Source: Bacteroidota bacterium (lineage in GTDB: Bacteria; Bacteroidota; Bacteroidia; Bacteroidales; Bacteroidaceae). From it: a DNA stretch of 64,000 nucleotides. Below are positions 9,056 to 17,381 of the stretch, one piece after another; position 1 is the stretch's first letter; the number at the start of each line of letters is the position of its first letter. A model generated the notes under the pieces. That model worked only from the letters and a program-made list of their open reading frames with translations. It had not been told where the DNA came from and searched no databases. Both the position numbers and the translations under genes were made by a program. The stretch is taken from the NCBI GenBank assembly GCA_023425865.1, contig JAFABV010000054.1:40978-104977 (forward strand), in the 5' to 3' direction.

Positions 9056-9946
9056 TTAGATGATGACTCTTATTTTCTTGTATTGCTCACGGAACTCGCT
9101 GGGCGTGCTGCCCTTCTTGCGCTTGAAGATGCGATTGAAGTTGCTCATGTTGTTGTAACCGCACTTGAAGCAAATCTCACTGACGCTCTCGTTGGTATCT
9201 ACCAGCATACGTGTGGCGTTGCCGATGCGTACATCGATGATGTAGTCGCTCAGGGTGCGGCCAGTGTGCTGCTTGAAGAATCGGCTGAACGAACTCTTGC
9301 TCATGTTCGACATCTCGGAGAGATCTTCGAGCTTGAGCTCATACATGAAATTCTGACTGATGTAGTTTTTCACCTTTAGGATACGGCGGCTGTCGTCTTC
9401 CACCTCTACCTTGGCATAACTCGAGGTGGCAAGCGTATGTGCCCCCTCGCTTACCGACAGGGTGTGTAGGATGTCGACAAACTGCATGAAAGCCTTGAAC
9501 TTGTCGGTCTGTTGGCCAATGGTATCGAGCTTGTCGTACACCTTGATGATGGTGCTGATGGGGAAGGCAATGCCTTTGCGGGCTTCGAGCAGCATCTTGT
9601 GGATACTGAGTAAGGGTGTCTTGGTGAAGATGCTGTCTTCTGTCATGCCGAAGTCGAACTGGATGGTGATCTCACGGATGTCGTCACTCTTGCAGTCGGC
9701 CTGTTCCCATACATGTTCCAGGTCGGGACTGGTGATGAGTACCAGGTCGAAATCTCCAATGACCTCATTGCTGTCACCTACGATGCGGCGCACCCCTTCG
9801 GCATGCTCCACGAAATTAAGCTCGCAGACGTTGTGGCAGTGGATGGGGTAGGTAAACTCCTTCTTATGCCGGTCGGCGATGTATAACGCGTCTCGATCCA
9901 TGAGCGGCGTTATCTCATGTAATACATGACTGTCGATAGATATCAT
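9056..9946 (-). CDS. AraC-family transcriptional regulator of PUL 1
   Basis: The 296-aa protein has an N-terminal cupin-type sensing domain (YPIHCHNVCELNFVEHAEG, the usual pattern of the AraC ligand pocket) and a C-terminal double helix-turn-helix (about residues 195-290; LEDLSEMSNMSKSSFSRFF and ISEICFKCGYNNMSNFNRIF). The start is taken at 9946 because that ATG overlaps the stop of the epimerase gene as ATGA; a longer frame to 9997 would run 54 bases into the epimerase. The overlap suggests translational coupling, so regulator dose follows pathway expression. It probably responds to an intracellular sugar such as mannose, mannosylglucose or mannobiose, which is inference from position. Confidence 0.9.
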   Translation of the reverse strand: MISIDSHVLHEITPLMDRDALYIADRHKKEFTYPIHCHNVCELNFVEHAEGVRRIVGDSNEVIGDFDLVLITSPDLEHVWEQADCKSDDIREITIQFDFGMTEDSIFTKTPLLSIHKMLLEARKGIAFPISTIIKVYDKLDTIGQQTDKFKAFMQFVDILHTLSVSEGAHTLATSSYAKVEVEDDSRRILKVKNYISQNFMYELKLEDLSEMSNMSKSSFSRFFKQHTGRTLSDYIIDVRIGNATRMLVDTNESVSEICFKCGYNNMSNFNRIFKRKKGSTPSEFREQYKKIRVII

Positions 9947-11130
9947 AGCGTACGTTCTAAAATTTCCAAGCACATGCGGGTGTTGTGGTAGGGGCATTTC
10001 CAGAAGCCGGCCTTGTCGTCGTCGAGATTGACCTTGCCTTGGTCGTCAATGGCCCAGTGCCACTCACCGTGAAGATGGTCGATGAGGTGAGTCTTGATAT
10101 AATCCCAGGTGTGGAAGACGGTGCTGAGCGCATCGTCATCGCCGAAGTACTGATAGAGGTTGGCGTGGCCGATGATGTTTTCGCACTGTACCCACCACTG
10201 ACGCTGACGGTCGGTGTGGCCGCTGTTTGTCCAACGCTCGTAGATCATTGAGCCGTCGGGGCATAGCCCTTCGTCGGCAGCCTTGGCCAGGTTGACCACC
10301 AAGGGGCGCAACCGTTCGATGACGTCTGGGTCATTCAGTACCAAGGCTGTTTCGTAGAGCAGCCAGGTGGCCTCGATGTCGTGGCCGAAGCTCTGTATGT
10401 TACGGCGGCCTTGCCATGCGTCGTCGAAGAAGAGGTCGAGGTGATGCGTGTCGGGATTGTAGAACTTATCGGTAAAGACATCAAGCAGGTGGTCAATGCT
10501 TTGGCGCAGTTCGGGCTGTGGCCATACGCGGTAGAGGTTGGTATAAGGCTCTATGACGTGCAGATGGGTGTTCATGGTCTTTGAGCCATTCTCGTCTTTA
10601 TCCGACAGGCGCATGTCGACAATGGGTTGCCAGTCGCGTGTGAGAGCCTCGCGGTAGCCGCCGTTCACGGCATCGTAGGCATGGCTCTCGATGTCGTGGT
10701 AGAGCGCGATGGCACAGTCGAGAGCCTTTTGGTCGCCCGTGGCGCGTGCCAACTCGCTCATACCATAGATGGCGAAGCCAATGGCGTAGGTCTGTTTTTT
10801 AGTGTCCAGGGGATTTCCCTTGTAGTCAACGCTCCAATAGATACCGCCGTGCTCACGGTCGATGAAATGGTCGAATATGTAGTCTCGGGCGCGGATGGCC
10901 GCGTCTAAGTATTCTGGATTGCCCAATACACGATAGGCTGCGGCAAACGACCAAAGGATGCGGGCATTGAGCACCGCACCCTTGGCTGCTGTAACATCTA
11001 CTTGGTCGTGGCCATCAATGCGGCCATAGAATCCCCCATAGTCACGGTCGATAACACGTTCTAACCAGTAGCTTAGGATGTTTTCCACCGCGCATTGCCG
11101 CATCTCGGCTTTGAGTTGTTTGATGTCCAT
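9943..11130 (-). CDS. Cellobiose 2-epimerase (AGE family)
   Basis: The 395-aa cytosolic protein has the (alpha/alpha)6 barrel of the N-acylglucosamine 2-epimerase family. Characteristic histidine motifs are MNTHLHVIEPYTNLYRVW (about 186-203), QSFGHDIEATWLLYE (about 249-263) and HGEWHWAIDDQGKV near the C terminus. It lacks a signal peptide. In the Bacteroides fragilis mannan pathway this enzyme converts beta-1,4-mannobiose to mannosylglucose, the substrate of the GH130 phosphorylase encoded two genes upstream. It follows the symporter gene after 1 bp and overlaps the AraC gene by ATGA. The family assignment is strong; the epimerase specificity rests on motifs plus neighbours. Confidence 0.93.
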   Translation of the reverse strand: MDIKQLKAEMRQCAVENILSYWLERVIDRDYGGFYGRIDGHDQVDVTAAKGAVLNARILWSFAAAYRVLGNPEYLDAAIRARDYIFDHFIDREHGGIYWSVDYKGNPLDTKKQTYAIGFAIYGMSELARATGDQKALDCAIALYHDIESHAYDAVNGGYREALTRDWQPIVDMRLSDKDENGSKTMNTHLHVIEPYTNLYRVWPQPELRQSIDHLLDVFTDKFYNPDTHHLDLFFDDAWQGRRNIQSFGHDIEATWLLYETALVLNDPDVIERLRPLVVNLAKAADEGLCPDGSMIYERWTNSGHTDRQRQWWVQCENIIGHANLYQYFGDDDALSTVFHTWDYIKTHLIDHLHGEWHWAIDDQGKVNLDDDKAGFWKCPYHNTRMCLEILERTL

Positions 11131-11131
11131 A

Positions 11132-12514
11132 TTAGTCTGAGGTTTTTCGAATATCTTTGAGTTTGAGGCTGATTTCTTGCATCTTGCTCTTGGTCAAGGG
11201 GTACACCACCATGATGACTACCATCAGCACGGCAATGCCGGCGGGAATCCAACTCATGGTGAGCTTCATGCCCATGATGGCACCTGCCGTCTGCTCAGGC
11301 GCATTGGGCACCAGTCCAAAAGCGGCAAAGAGCCATAATACGGCTGAGCCAGCGATGGCTCCACCAAACTTTTGTGCCATAGACCCCGAGGAGAAGATGA
11401 GTCCTGTGGAAGAACTGCCGTCTTTGATGGTGGCATAGTCAGAAACGTCGGCATACATACTCCAAATGAGCGGGCTGATGATACCTGTGCAAACGGAGAT
11501 GAGAATCTGTAGGAGAAGCATGGTGATAAACCCGCCATTGTTGAGCGGGAGGTAGAAGAACACGATGCTCAGCACGGCCATTGCGATGCACGAGGCGGCA
11601 AACGTAAGGCGCTTGCCCAATTGCTTGCTGATGGGTACGGCGCAAACGACGCCTATCATATTACATACCTCGCCCACGCCGAGGAACAATCCGGCAAAAA
11701 AGAAGAACTCCACCATACCGAGGTTGATGTTGGCCTGCTCGCCGATATAATACTTGAAGTAATAGGCCACTGTGGCGCCACGCACTGTGTTGAACAGGTT
11801 GGAGCACAGTGCCGCGGCCGTGAGCAGCCACCAAGGAGTGTTGCGGATGAGTGACTTGACGTCGGAGCCTAATGGGGTGGCTTCTACACGCACGTGTTCT
11901 TTGGTGAGGCGGAAGCAAGCCAAGAAGAGCAGGAAGCTGAAGGCGGAGATGCAGATCATGGCCCATTGCCAGGCCCCCTGAGGACTTTTGCCCTGCGACT
12001 CGAAGAAATTGCACAGTGGTTCCCAAGAGAAAAGGGCGATGAACGAACCGGCATAGGCAAAGAACATGCGGAAACTGGAGAATACCGTCTTCTCGTCAGA
12101 GTCGTTGGAGATAACGCCAAGCATGGAGCCGTAGGGCACATTGATGCCCGTGTAGACAGTCATCATCAAGATATAGGTGACGTAGGCCCATACCAGTTTC
12201 TGGGTCTCCGAGGCATCGGGTGTGGTGAAAAGCAGTATGCCAGAAATGGCGAAGGGCGCCGCACACCAGAGTAGGTAGGGGCGATATTTGCCCCACTTGG
12301 TCTGTGTACGGTCGGCGATAACACCCATCATGGGGTCGGAGACTGTGTCCCAGATACGTGTGACGAGCATCAAGGTAGCCGTGGCACCGAGTGACAGGCC
12401 GAAGATGTCACTATAGAAGATAGGCAGATAGTAGGAGAAGATTTTCCAGAACATGCTGGAAGCCATGTCTCCAAATCCGTATCCTACTTTCTCGATGAGT
12501 TTTGCTTTTGACAT
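11132..12514 (-). CDS. GPH-family sugar:cation symporter (MelB type) for manno-oligosaccharides
   Basis: The start is set at MSKAKLIEKVGYGFGDMASS, which is the normal GPH N terminus, giving 460 aa. The frame is open for 57 more residues upstream, but these translate a low-complexity repeat (TNPPANQQTNKPTH) inside an inverted-repeat element and are not credible as protein. About twelve membrane helices are seen, with the family loop DPMMGVIADRTQTKWGKYRP (about residues 58-77). It should carry mannobiose or mannosylglucose across the inner membrane with a cation. The same gene order (mannanase, GH130, transporter, epimerase) is known from B. fragilis. The stop is 1 bp before the epimerase start. 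Confidence 0.93.
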   Translation of the reverse strand: MSKAKLIEKVGYGFGDMASSMFWKIFSYYLPIFYSDIFGLSLGATATLMLVTRIWDTVSDPMMGVIADRTQTKWGKYRPYLLWCAAPFAISGILLFTTPDASETQKLVWAYVTYILMMTVYTGINVPYGSMLGVISNDSDEKTVFSSFRMFFAYAGSFIALFSWEPLCNFFESQGKSPQGAWQWAMICISAFSFLLFLACFRLTKEHVRVEATPLGSDVKSLIRNTPWWLLTAAALCSNLFNTVRGATVAYYFKYYIGEQANINLGMVEFFFFAGLFLGVGEVCNMIGVVCAVPISKQLGKRLTFAASCIAMAVLSIVFFYLPLNNGGFITMLLLQILISVCTGIISPLIWSMYADVSDYATIKDGSSSTGLIFSSGSMAQKFGGAIAGSAVLWLFAAFGLVPNAPEQTAGAIMGMKLTMSWIPAGIAVLMVVIMVVYPLTKSKMQEISLKLKDIRKTSD

Positions 12515-12531
12515 TGTTGGTGGTAGGTATT

Positions 12532-12772
12532 GGGCCCACCCCAGCCCTCCCAAGGGAGGGAGTGCCATACGGTGGGTTGGTTTGTTGGTTTGTTGGTTTG
12601 CTGGTGGGTTGGTTTGTTGGTGGGTTGGTTTGTAGGTGGATTGATAGTTGATGCAGCTTTTGCAACTTGCTAACTGGCTAACCAATTAGACCCCGCAAGC
12701 CATATAACCGACCCACCAACAGACTAACCCACCGCACGGCACTCCCTCCCTTGGGAGGGCTGGGATGGGCCC
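12532..12772. repeat. 241-bp inverted-repeat element inside the mannan operon
   Basis: The left arm (12532-12588) and right arm (12716-12772) are 57-bp inverted repeats with 52 matching positions. Each contains the self-complementary core CCCTCCCAAGGGAGGG. Between the arms lie a G/T-rich tetranucleotide-like tract (about 12575-12640, GGTT/TGTT/GGTG units) and an AT-richer spacer. It fills the gap between the GH130 stop and the symporter start, so it is transcribed and should fold into a very stable hairpin in the mRNA. The size and structure resemble a MITE; no target-site duplication was recognised. Confidence 0.85.
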
Positions 12773-12782
12773 CACCAACAAA

Positions 12783-13940
12783 CTATTTATTTTTTGCGAT
12801 GAGTTTCTTGATGGTCTCTACCGATGCCGCGGTGGTGAATCCGTCCTCGGGGGTGTTCATGCAGTAGTCGATGAGCTTGTCGATTGTCGAGGTGGCCACG
12901 TGCATGCGCGTGTCGGAACTGGCATAGTAGATGAACACCTTGCCGTTGTCGTCAGCAATCCAGCCATTGGAGAATACCACGTTCATCACGTCGCCGATAT
13001 ACTCCTCATCCTGGGGCACCAGCAGGTAGCCGCCGGGCTGAGCAATGACGCGGGTGGGATCATCGAGAGCTGTCATATACATATATAATACATAGCGCAG
13101 GCCCGAGGCACAGGCCCGCACGCCGTGGGCCAGGTGCAGCCATCCTTTGGGCGTCTTGATGGGGTGGGGACCCTCGCCGTTCTTCACCTCCATGATGGTG
13201 TGGTAGTGGCGAAGGTTGATGATTTTTTCCTCCTTCACCTCGGCATTGGTGATGTCGTCTACCAGTCCCCAACCTATGCCGCCACCTGAACCGGTGTCGA
13301 TGAATCCATCCTGCGGGCGGGTGTAGAAGGCGTATTTGCCATCAACAAACTCGGGATGCAGTACCACGTTGCGCTGCTGACTCTTCGACTTGAGGTCGTG
13401 TAGACGCTCCCAATGGATGAGATCCTTGGTGCGGGCGATACCTGCCGTGGCGGTAGCTGCCGATAAGTCGCCCGGCTGACTGTCGTCGTGACGCTCGGCG
13501 CAAAATACGCCATATATCCATCCATCTTCGTGTGCGGTGAGGCGCATGTCATAGACATTGGTGGCGGGAATCGTGTCCTCGGGCAGGGTGATGGGCTCAG
13601 GCCAGAACCTGAAGTTGTCGATGCCGTTGGGACTCTCGGCCACGGCGAAGAAGCTCTTGCGATCGGCACCCTCCACGCGCACCACCAACAGGTATTTGCC
13701 ATTCCACTTGATGGCACCCGAGTTGAGCGTGGCGTTCATCATGATGCGCTGCATCAGGTAGGGGTTGTCGTGTTCGTTGAAATCGTATCTCCATTCCAAC
13801 GGTGTATGGTCAGCGGTGAGAATAGGGTATTTATAACGGTCGTAGATACCATTGCCCCATTCTAAGGGTTCGTTTGCTCTCGTGAGTAATGCCTCGTGGC
13901 GGCTGCGGATGGCAGCTACCCTTTCTTCAAAAGTTTTCAT
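12783..13940 (-). CDS. 4-O-beta-D-mannosyl-D-glucose phosphorylase (GH130)
   Basis: The 385-aa protein has no signal peptide, so it is cytosolic. It follows the GH130 five-bladed propeller pattern closely: an N-terminal helix with RHEALLTRANEPLEWGNG, YKYPILTADHTPLEWRYD (about 33-50), MNATLNSGAIKWNGKYLLVV (about 68-87), RVEGADRKSFFAVAESPNGI (about 88-107) and NVYDMRLTAHEDGWIYG (about 127-143). These stretches match the mannosylglucose phosphorylase subgroup (GH130_1). The enzyme splits mannosylglucose with phosphate to mannose-1-phosphate and glucose. It sits 21 bp after the GH26 gene in the minus operon of PUL 1. Confidence 0.95.
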   Translation of the reverse strand: MKTFEERVAAIRSRHEALLTRANEPLEWGNGIYDRYKYPILTADHTPLEWRYDFNEHDNPYLMQRIMMNATLNSGAIKWNGKYLLVVRVEGADRKSFFAVAESPNGIDNFRFWPEPITLPEDTIPATNVYDMRLTAHEDGWIYGVFCAERHDDSQPGDLSAATATAGIARTKDLIHWERLHDLKSKSQQRNVVLHPEFVDGKYAFYTRPQDGFIDTGSGGGIGWGLVDDITNAEVKEEKIINLRHYHTIMEVKNGEGPHPIKTPKGWLHLAHGVRACASGLRYVLYMYMTALDDPTRVIAQPGGYLLVPQDEEYIGDVMNVVFSNGWIADDNGKVFIYYASSDTRMHVATSTIDKLIDYCMNTPEDGFTTAASVETIKKLIAKNK

Positions 13941-13961
13941 TGTAGGGTAATATTTTTGTTA

Positions 13962-15029
13962 TTATTTCTTCTTCTTATTGATGTCACCGAGGAATAGCGT
14001 CCTGGGATAGGAGGAAAAAGCGCGGAAGTCTTGTTCGGTGTTACTTCCGGGATAGGCCATATAGGTTTCCTTGTGATTGTCCCAAGCATTGCGCCAGAAA
14101 AGCACGTAGCTGATGGGAAAATCTTTGACGGCAGGCCAGAAAACCCGCGTAAACCAAGTGTTGTCGGGCAGTCGCTGGGCACCGGTCTCTGTCAGGGCTA
14201 TCACCTTTCGGTGAGCCTTGCCTACCTGCTGCAAGCGATTGAGTTCAAACTTGAGCGTGTTCACGTATTTGTCGTTGTTGGCATCAAAATCATAGAGGTC
14301 TATTCCCAATAAATCAGCGTATTTGTCTCCAGGATAATAAGTGAGGTAATCGGCGTCTCCTGCATTGGGCGAAAAGCCCCATGCCAGGTTATTCAGTTTG
14401 TATTTCTTCGAAAGAACGTCGTGCGTGTAGCGGTAAAGCTGTTTGTATTCATCAGGAGTGCAGCTGGCGCTTCCCCACCAAAACCATCCGCCACCCATTT
14501 CGTGCCATGGGCGGAAAATGATTGGGATGAGCTTGCCATCGGGGGTGCGGAGAGAAGACAGAAACTGTGCCACGGCATGGAGCCACGTGTTGAACTTGTC
14601 GTGCTGGCTGCCTCCAGGGATGATTTCCTTAACGGGACGACCTGATGGGTCCCAGGCGTTGTTGCCCGTTACAGGGTTGAAGGGGTGCCAGCTGAGTTCG
14701 ATAATGCCCCCGCGCGCATGTTGTTGCTGAATCTCACGACGCATCCGGTCGAAGGGAACATGGTCGATATTTTTATCTTTCCCCAATTCCAGAGCGCCAA
14801 GTTCAAAGCCTATGACAGCAGGATAGTCGCCAATGATGTCCTTGATGTCGCTGCGTCCCTCATCCCATTTCCAGTTGTGACCGTACACCGTAGCGTCTTG
14901 GTGACCAATCATAATACCGCTTGACTGTATTTTTTTCAAGCGTTTGAGCAGTTTGGAGGCTGGTGAGGCTTGTACAACTGTGAATGACAGGCCGAACAAG
15001 ACTGTTGTCAATAGGGTTGTTATTTTCAT
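13962..15029 (-). CDS. Secreted GH26 beta-mannanase/mannobiohydrolase
   Basis: The protein is 355 aa with a signal peptide (MKITTLLTTVLFGLSFTVVQA). The GH26 barrel is complete: GHQDATVYGHNWKW (about 42-55), SWHPFNP (about 113-119), the acid/base Glu in FRPWHEMGGGWFWWG (about residue 175) and the nucleophile Glu in IALTETGAQ (about residue 279). There is no lipobox, so a periplasmic site is likely, where it would release mannobiose from oligosaccharides imported by the SusC/D pair. It is second in the minus operon after the acetyl esterase, in the place of ManA in the B. fragilis mannan cluster. Confidence 0.94.
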   Translation of the reverse strand: MKITTLLTTVLFGLSFTVVQASPASKLLKRLKKIQSSGIMIGHQDATVYGHNWKWDEGRSDIKDIIGDYPAVIGFELGALELGKDKNIDHVPFDRMRREIQQQHARGGIIELSWHPFNPVTGNNAWDPSGRPVKEIIPGGSQHDKFNTWLHAVAQFLSSLRTPDGKLIPIIFRPWHEMGGGWFWWGSASCTPDEYKQLYRYTHDVLSKKYKLNNLAWGFSPNAGDADYLTYYPGDKYADLLGIDLYDFDANNDKYVNTLKFELNRLQQVGKAHRKVIALTETGAQRLPDNTWFTRVFWPAVKDFPISYVLFWRNAWDNHKETYMAYPGSNTEQDFRAFSSYPRTLFLGDINKKKK

Positions 15030-15095
15030 GTGCTGGGTATGTGATTGCGTTACGGGAATTTGCTTTCTAAACTTGAGTTGTATTATACCATTGCT

Positions 15096-16391
15096 TTATT
15101 TGAGCTTCATCTGTGTCAGTATCCAGTTTTCCCATTCGTCCCACTGCTCTTGGTACCAGTAATGTCCTGTGAGGGGATAGACACTTAAGGTCTTGGGCGC
15201 AGTGACAATATTATAGGTAGCGTAGGAAGAAGTGGGAGGAACCACCTCGTCATTGTAGCCGAACGAGAACCAGCTTGTGCAGGTCACCCGACGGGCAAAG
15301 TTCACTCCGTCGTAGTAGCGCGCCCCTTCGATGCGCTGCTGCGTGGGCGTTTTGTCATAATAGAAATAATGTGGCCAACCGCCAGCTACCCCTTTGAGCT
15401 CTGACTCGTAGTCGCACATGGCGTCATGTACCGCGGCCATAAAGGTCACGCGTTTGTCTAAGGCTGCCACGGCGAGAGAGAGAAATCCGCCTTGACTGGA
15501 GCCCGTTACGCCTATGATGTTGCCGTCCCATTGAGGTAAGGAGGCGATATAGTCTACAGCGCGCACGGCACCTGTAACGACGCGGCGATAATAGTTCTTC
15601 TCTGGATGTTCAAGGTTGACATCGAAATAACCGTCGAGTCCAGCCTTGTAGATTTGGTCGTAGAGCGACTGCGGCAAGGTGACGGGGATGCCATGAATGC
15701 CAATTTCCAATGTGATGGCTCCCTGTGAAGCTGTCCAGATGTCACCACCGTAAGGGCGCACTCCCGCGCCCGGCACACGCAGTAACGCAGGATAACGACC
15801 GGGCTTTTTGGGTACGCAGAGTATGCCGAAGATACGTCCGCCAGGGCGGTCGTTGACGAAGCTCACCTCATAAACATCCACCGTTTGCGTGGAGCGGTCG
15901 GGCAGGGGGGTGAGATGTGGGTCGAGGTCAAGTTTGCGGGCCTGGGCGAGGGTGTTGCTCCAGAAGGTATCAAAGTCTTTGGGACATTGTGTGGCAGGCG
16001 TGAGCTTCTCGGGGGAGAAGGCGGCTGTGCAGAGCCCTGCATAATCTTTTCCGTCGACATGTGCCGTAACTTTCAGGCGGTAGAAGCCCGGCGAAGTCAT
16101 CTTTCCAGCGAAGTTCATGGTGCCGTCTTCTAATGTCACGTCTTTCTTGTGCAGGGTAGGAAACATCTCCGGACCTGCCTCATAATCAACCTTGACATTG
16201 TTGATGGGTGTGCCCGAACGCAGTACGGTAACTTTGAAGCGTGCTGTTTCGCCGGTTTTGTAGTTCCAGTCCTGATGGTCGGGTTGTACGGTAACTACAA
16301 TGTTTTTGCCCATAATCTGGGCATTGAGCCCAAGTATCATGGTTGTCAGGAGTAGCAATATAATGCCAGCTTTTCTCGTAGGGTATTCCAT
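15096..16391 (-). CDS. Secreted acetyl (xylan/mannan) esterase, AXE1/CE7-like alpha/beta hydrolase
   Basis: The 431-aa protein has a signal peptide (MEYPTRKAGIILLLLTTMILGLNAQ), an N-terminal beta-sandwich (about 30-115) and an alpha/beta hydrolase domain of the AXE1 type. The catalytic serine is in TGSSQGGFLS (about residue 297), the Asp probably in FGYNDEVVPPT and the His in PLTGHYWYQ near the C terminus. CE7 enzymes remove O-acetyl groups from xylan or oligosaccharides. In this locus acetylated glucomannan is the likely substrate, so it would clear the way for GH26 and GH130. It is first in the minus operon, with a -7 box 30 bp upstream. Confidence 0.85.
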   Translation of the reverse strand: MEYPTRKAGIILLLLTTMILGLNAQIMGKNIVVTVQPDHQDWNYKTGETARFKVTVLRSGTPINNVKVDYEAGPEMFPTLHKKDVTLEDGTMNFAGKMTSPGFYRLKVTAHVDGKDYAGLCTAAFSPEKLTPATQCPKDFDTFWSNTLAQARKLDLDPHLTPLPDRSTQTVDVYEVSFVNDRPGGRIFGILCVPKKPGRYPALLRVPGAGVRPYGGDIWTASQGAITLEIGIHGIPVTLPQSLYDQIYKAGLDGYFDVNLEHPEKNYYRRVVTGAVRAVDYIASLPQWDGNIIGVTGSSQGGFLSLAVAALDKRVTFMAAVHDAMCDYESELKGVAGGWPHYFYYDKTPTQQRIEGARYYDGVNFARRVTCTSWFSFGYNDEVVPPTSSYATYNIVTAPKTLSVYPLTGHYWYQEQWDEWENWILTQMKLK

Positions 16392-16421
16392 TTGTTAGGT
16401 TTATGAGTGCTAAGATTGTTG

Positions 16422-16429
16422 CAAAGATA
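16422..16429 (-). promoter_or_regulatory. -7 promoter box (TATCTTTG) of the PUL 1 minus operon
   Basis: CAAAGATA on the plus strand reads TATCTTTG on the minus strand, a perfect TAnnTTTG box about 30 bp upstream of the acetyl esterase start. A -33 TTTG at the standard spacing is not clear, as expected for an activator-dependent promoter. Confidence 0.55.
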
Positions 16430-16529
16430 GCGTATTAATTGAAATTAGGCTGATACTATATTGTCATATCCTTGTATTTTGATGTTATTTTGGTTTGTAT
16501 TTCAATCTTATGAAATATTAATATTATCC

Positions 16530-17057
16530 ATACGCGCGTTCGGGGTAAGCTGAGTATGCAAACAGTGGCCCTCGGGTGAGCATGCAGGCTGTGGCAGGGT
16601 GGTGCCTAAAAGGTGCAGTTGTGAGCCCCCAAGCTGCCGTTTCAACCGCCCTCTGCACCTATGGCAAGGGCGGGCGGGCTCAATGAGAAGCCTCAGGTCA
16701 CCGGATGATTCTATATAGAATGATGATATGGTTTTATATAGAATTATCGAATGGTTTTATATAGAACCATCCGATGGTTTCATATAGAATCATCGGGCTG
16801 TAGGGTGCGAACGGCTGGGCGTAGGCATGGAGATGGGGCGACGTGCAGGCTGGTCACCGTGGCCGAGAATGTGGCTTGGGCAAGACGCCACGGAGGGTAT
16901 GCGGATACTGATACATGGGGCTGGTGCCACGGGGGCAGCAAGACTTGCTGGCAACGGCCGTGGAGAGGTGATGGCATGCCGTCTTACAGGGGTAAACGTT
17001 GATGGCCGTGACAGTAGGGAACTAATTGCATAGTCAACTTATCCCGAACTTGCGTAT
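16530..17057. mobile_element. Dispersed intergenic repeat, copy R2 (complete, with terminal inverted repeats)
   Basis: The ends 16530-16566 and 17021-17057 are inverted copies of each other over 37 bp with 30 matches, both beginning ATACGC and sharing GTTCGGG and TATGCAA. The interior is GC-rich, unlike the AT-rich flanks, and contains a four-unit 23-bp palindrome array plus the flanks shared with R1 and R3. No transposase is encoded, so it resembles a MITE of about 528 bp. It is inserted between the two divergent arms of PUL 1, and the promoter boxes of both arms lie outside it. An 83-codon frame (16751-17002) is shared with R1 but changes freely at amino acid positions. Confidence 0.8.
16705..16796. 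repeat. Tandem array R2: 4 x 23-bp palindromic unit
   Basis: Units begin at 16705, 16728, 16751 and 16774, each of the form ATGGTTTTATATAGAACCATCCG. The orientation is opposite to that of R1 and R3. Confidence 0.92.
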
Positions 17058-17174
17058 ATATATTAAGGTGTCGGTTATTTACTGTGACAGCCTGGTGCTA
17101 AAAGTGAGGGCAAGATAAGCCAAAGGCATGATGTGGTCACTCGGTCATTGATATAGGTCAAATCAAAATAGTTG

Positions 17175-17274
17175 TATATTTGCGTTTGAATATAGTTAAA
17201 AACACTTTGGGATAAAAGTATAAGGTTTGGTTAATATAGTATTATGAACTTCAGGAAAATATTGTCTATCTTTG
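17175..17274 (+). promoter_or_regulatory. Candidate promoter boxes upstream of the PUL 1 SusC gene
   Basis: Two TAnnTTTG boxes are present: TATATTTG at 17175-17182 and TATCTTTG at 17267-17274. The nearer one would give a leader of about 100 nt before the SusC start. Neither has a -33 box at ideal spacing, which fits regulated PUL promoters but leaves the call uncertain. Confidence 0.45.
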
Positions 17275-17381
17275 CAGTTATAATTTTGTATCTATCGATC
17301 AGTATTGTTACTTTATTATTGTCTCATCTGACTCAAGTGAGAATCTACTTGTAAAATCAATTTAAAACCAAGACTAAGTAT

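Noticed and set aside
9947..9997. Longer start for the AraC regulator
   Set aside because: It would overlap the end of the epimerase by more than 50 bases; the ATGA overlap at 9943-9946 is the natural junction.
12515..12685. 57-residue N-terminal extension of the sugar symporter
   Set aside because: It translates an inverted-repeat element with low-complexity TNxPT units; the conserved GPH N terminus starts at 12514.
16751..17002. An 83-codon frame in R2, with a homologous frame in R1 (3242-3499)
   Set aside because: Differences between the copies change amino acids freely, local frameshifts occur near the end and R3 breaks the frame early. It is best explained by DNA-level repeat homology and is not called as a gene, though a decayed ORF is possible.
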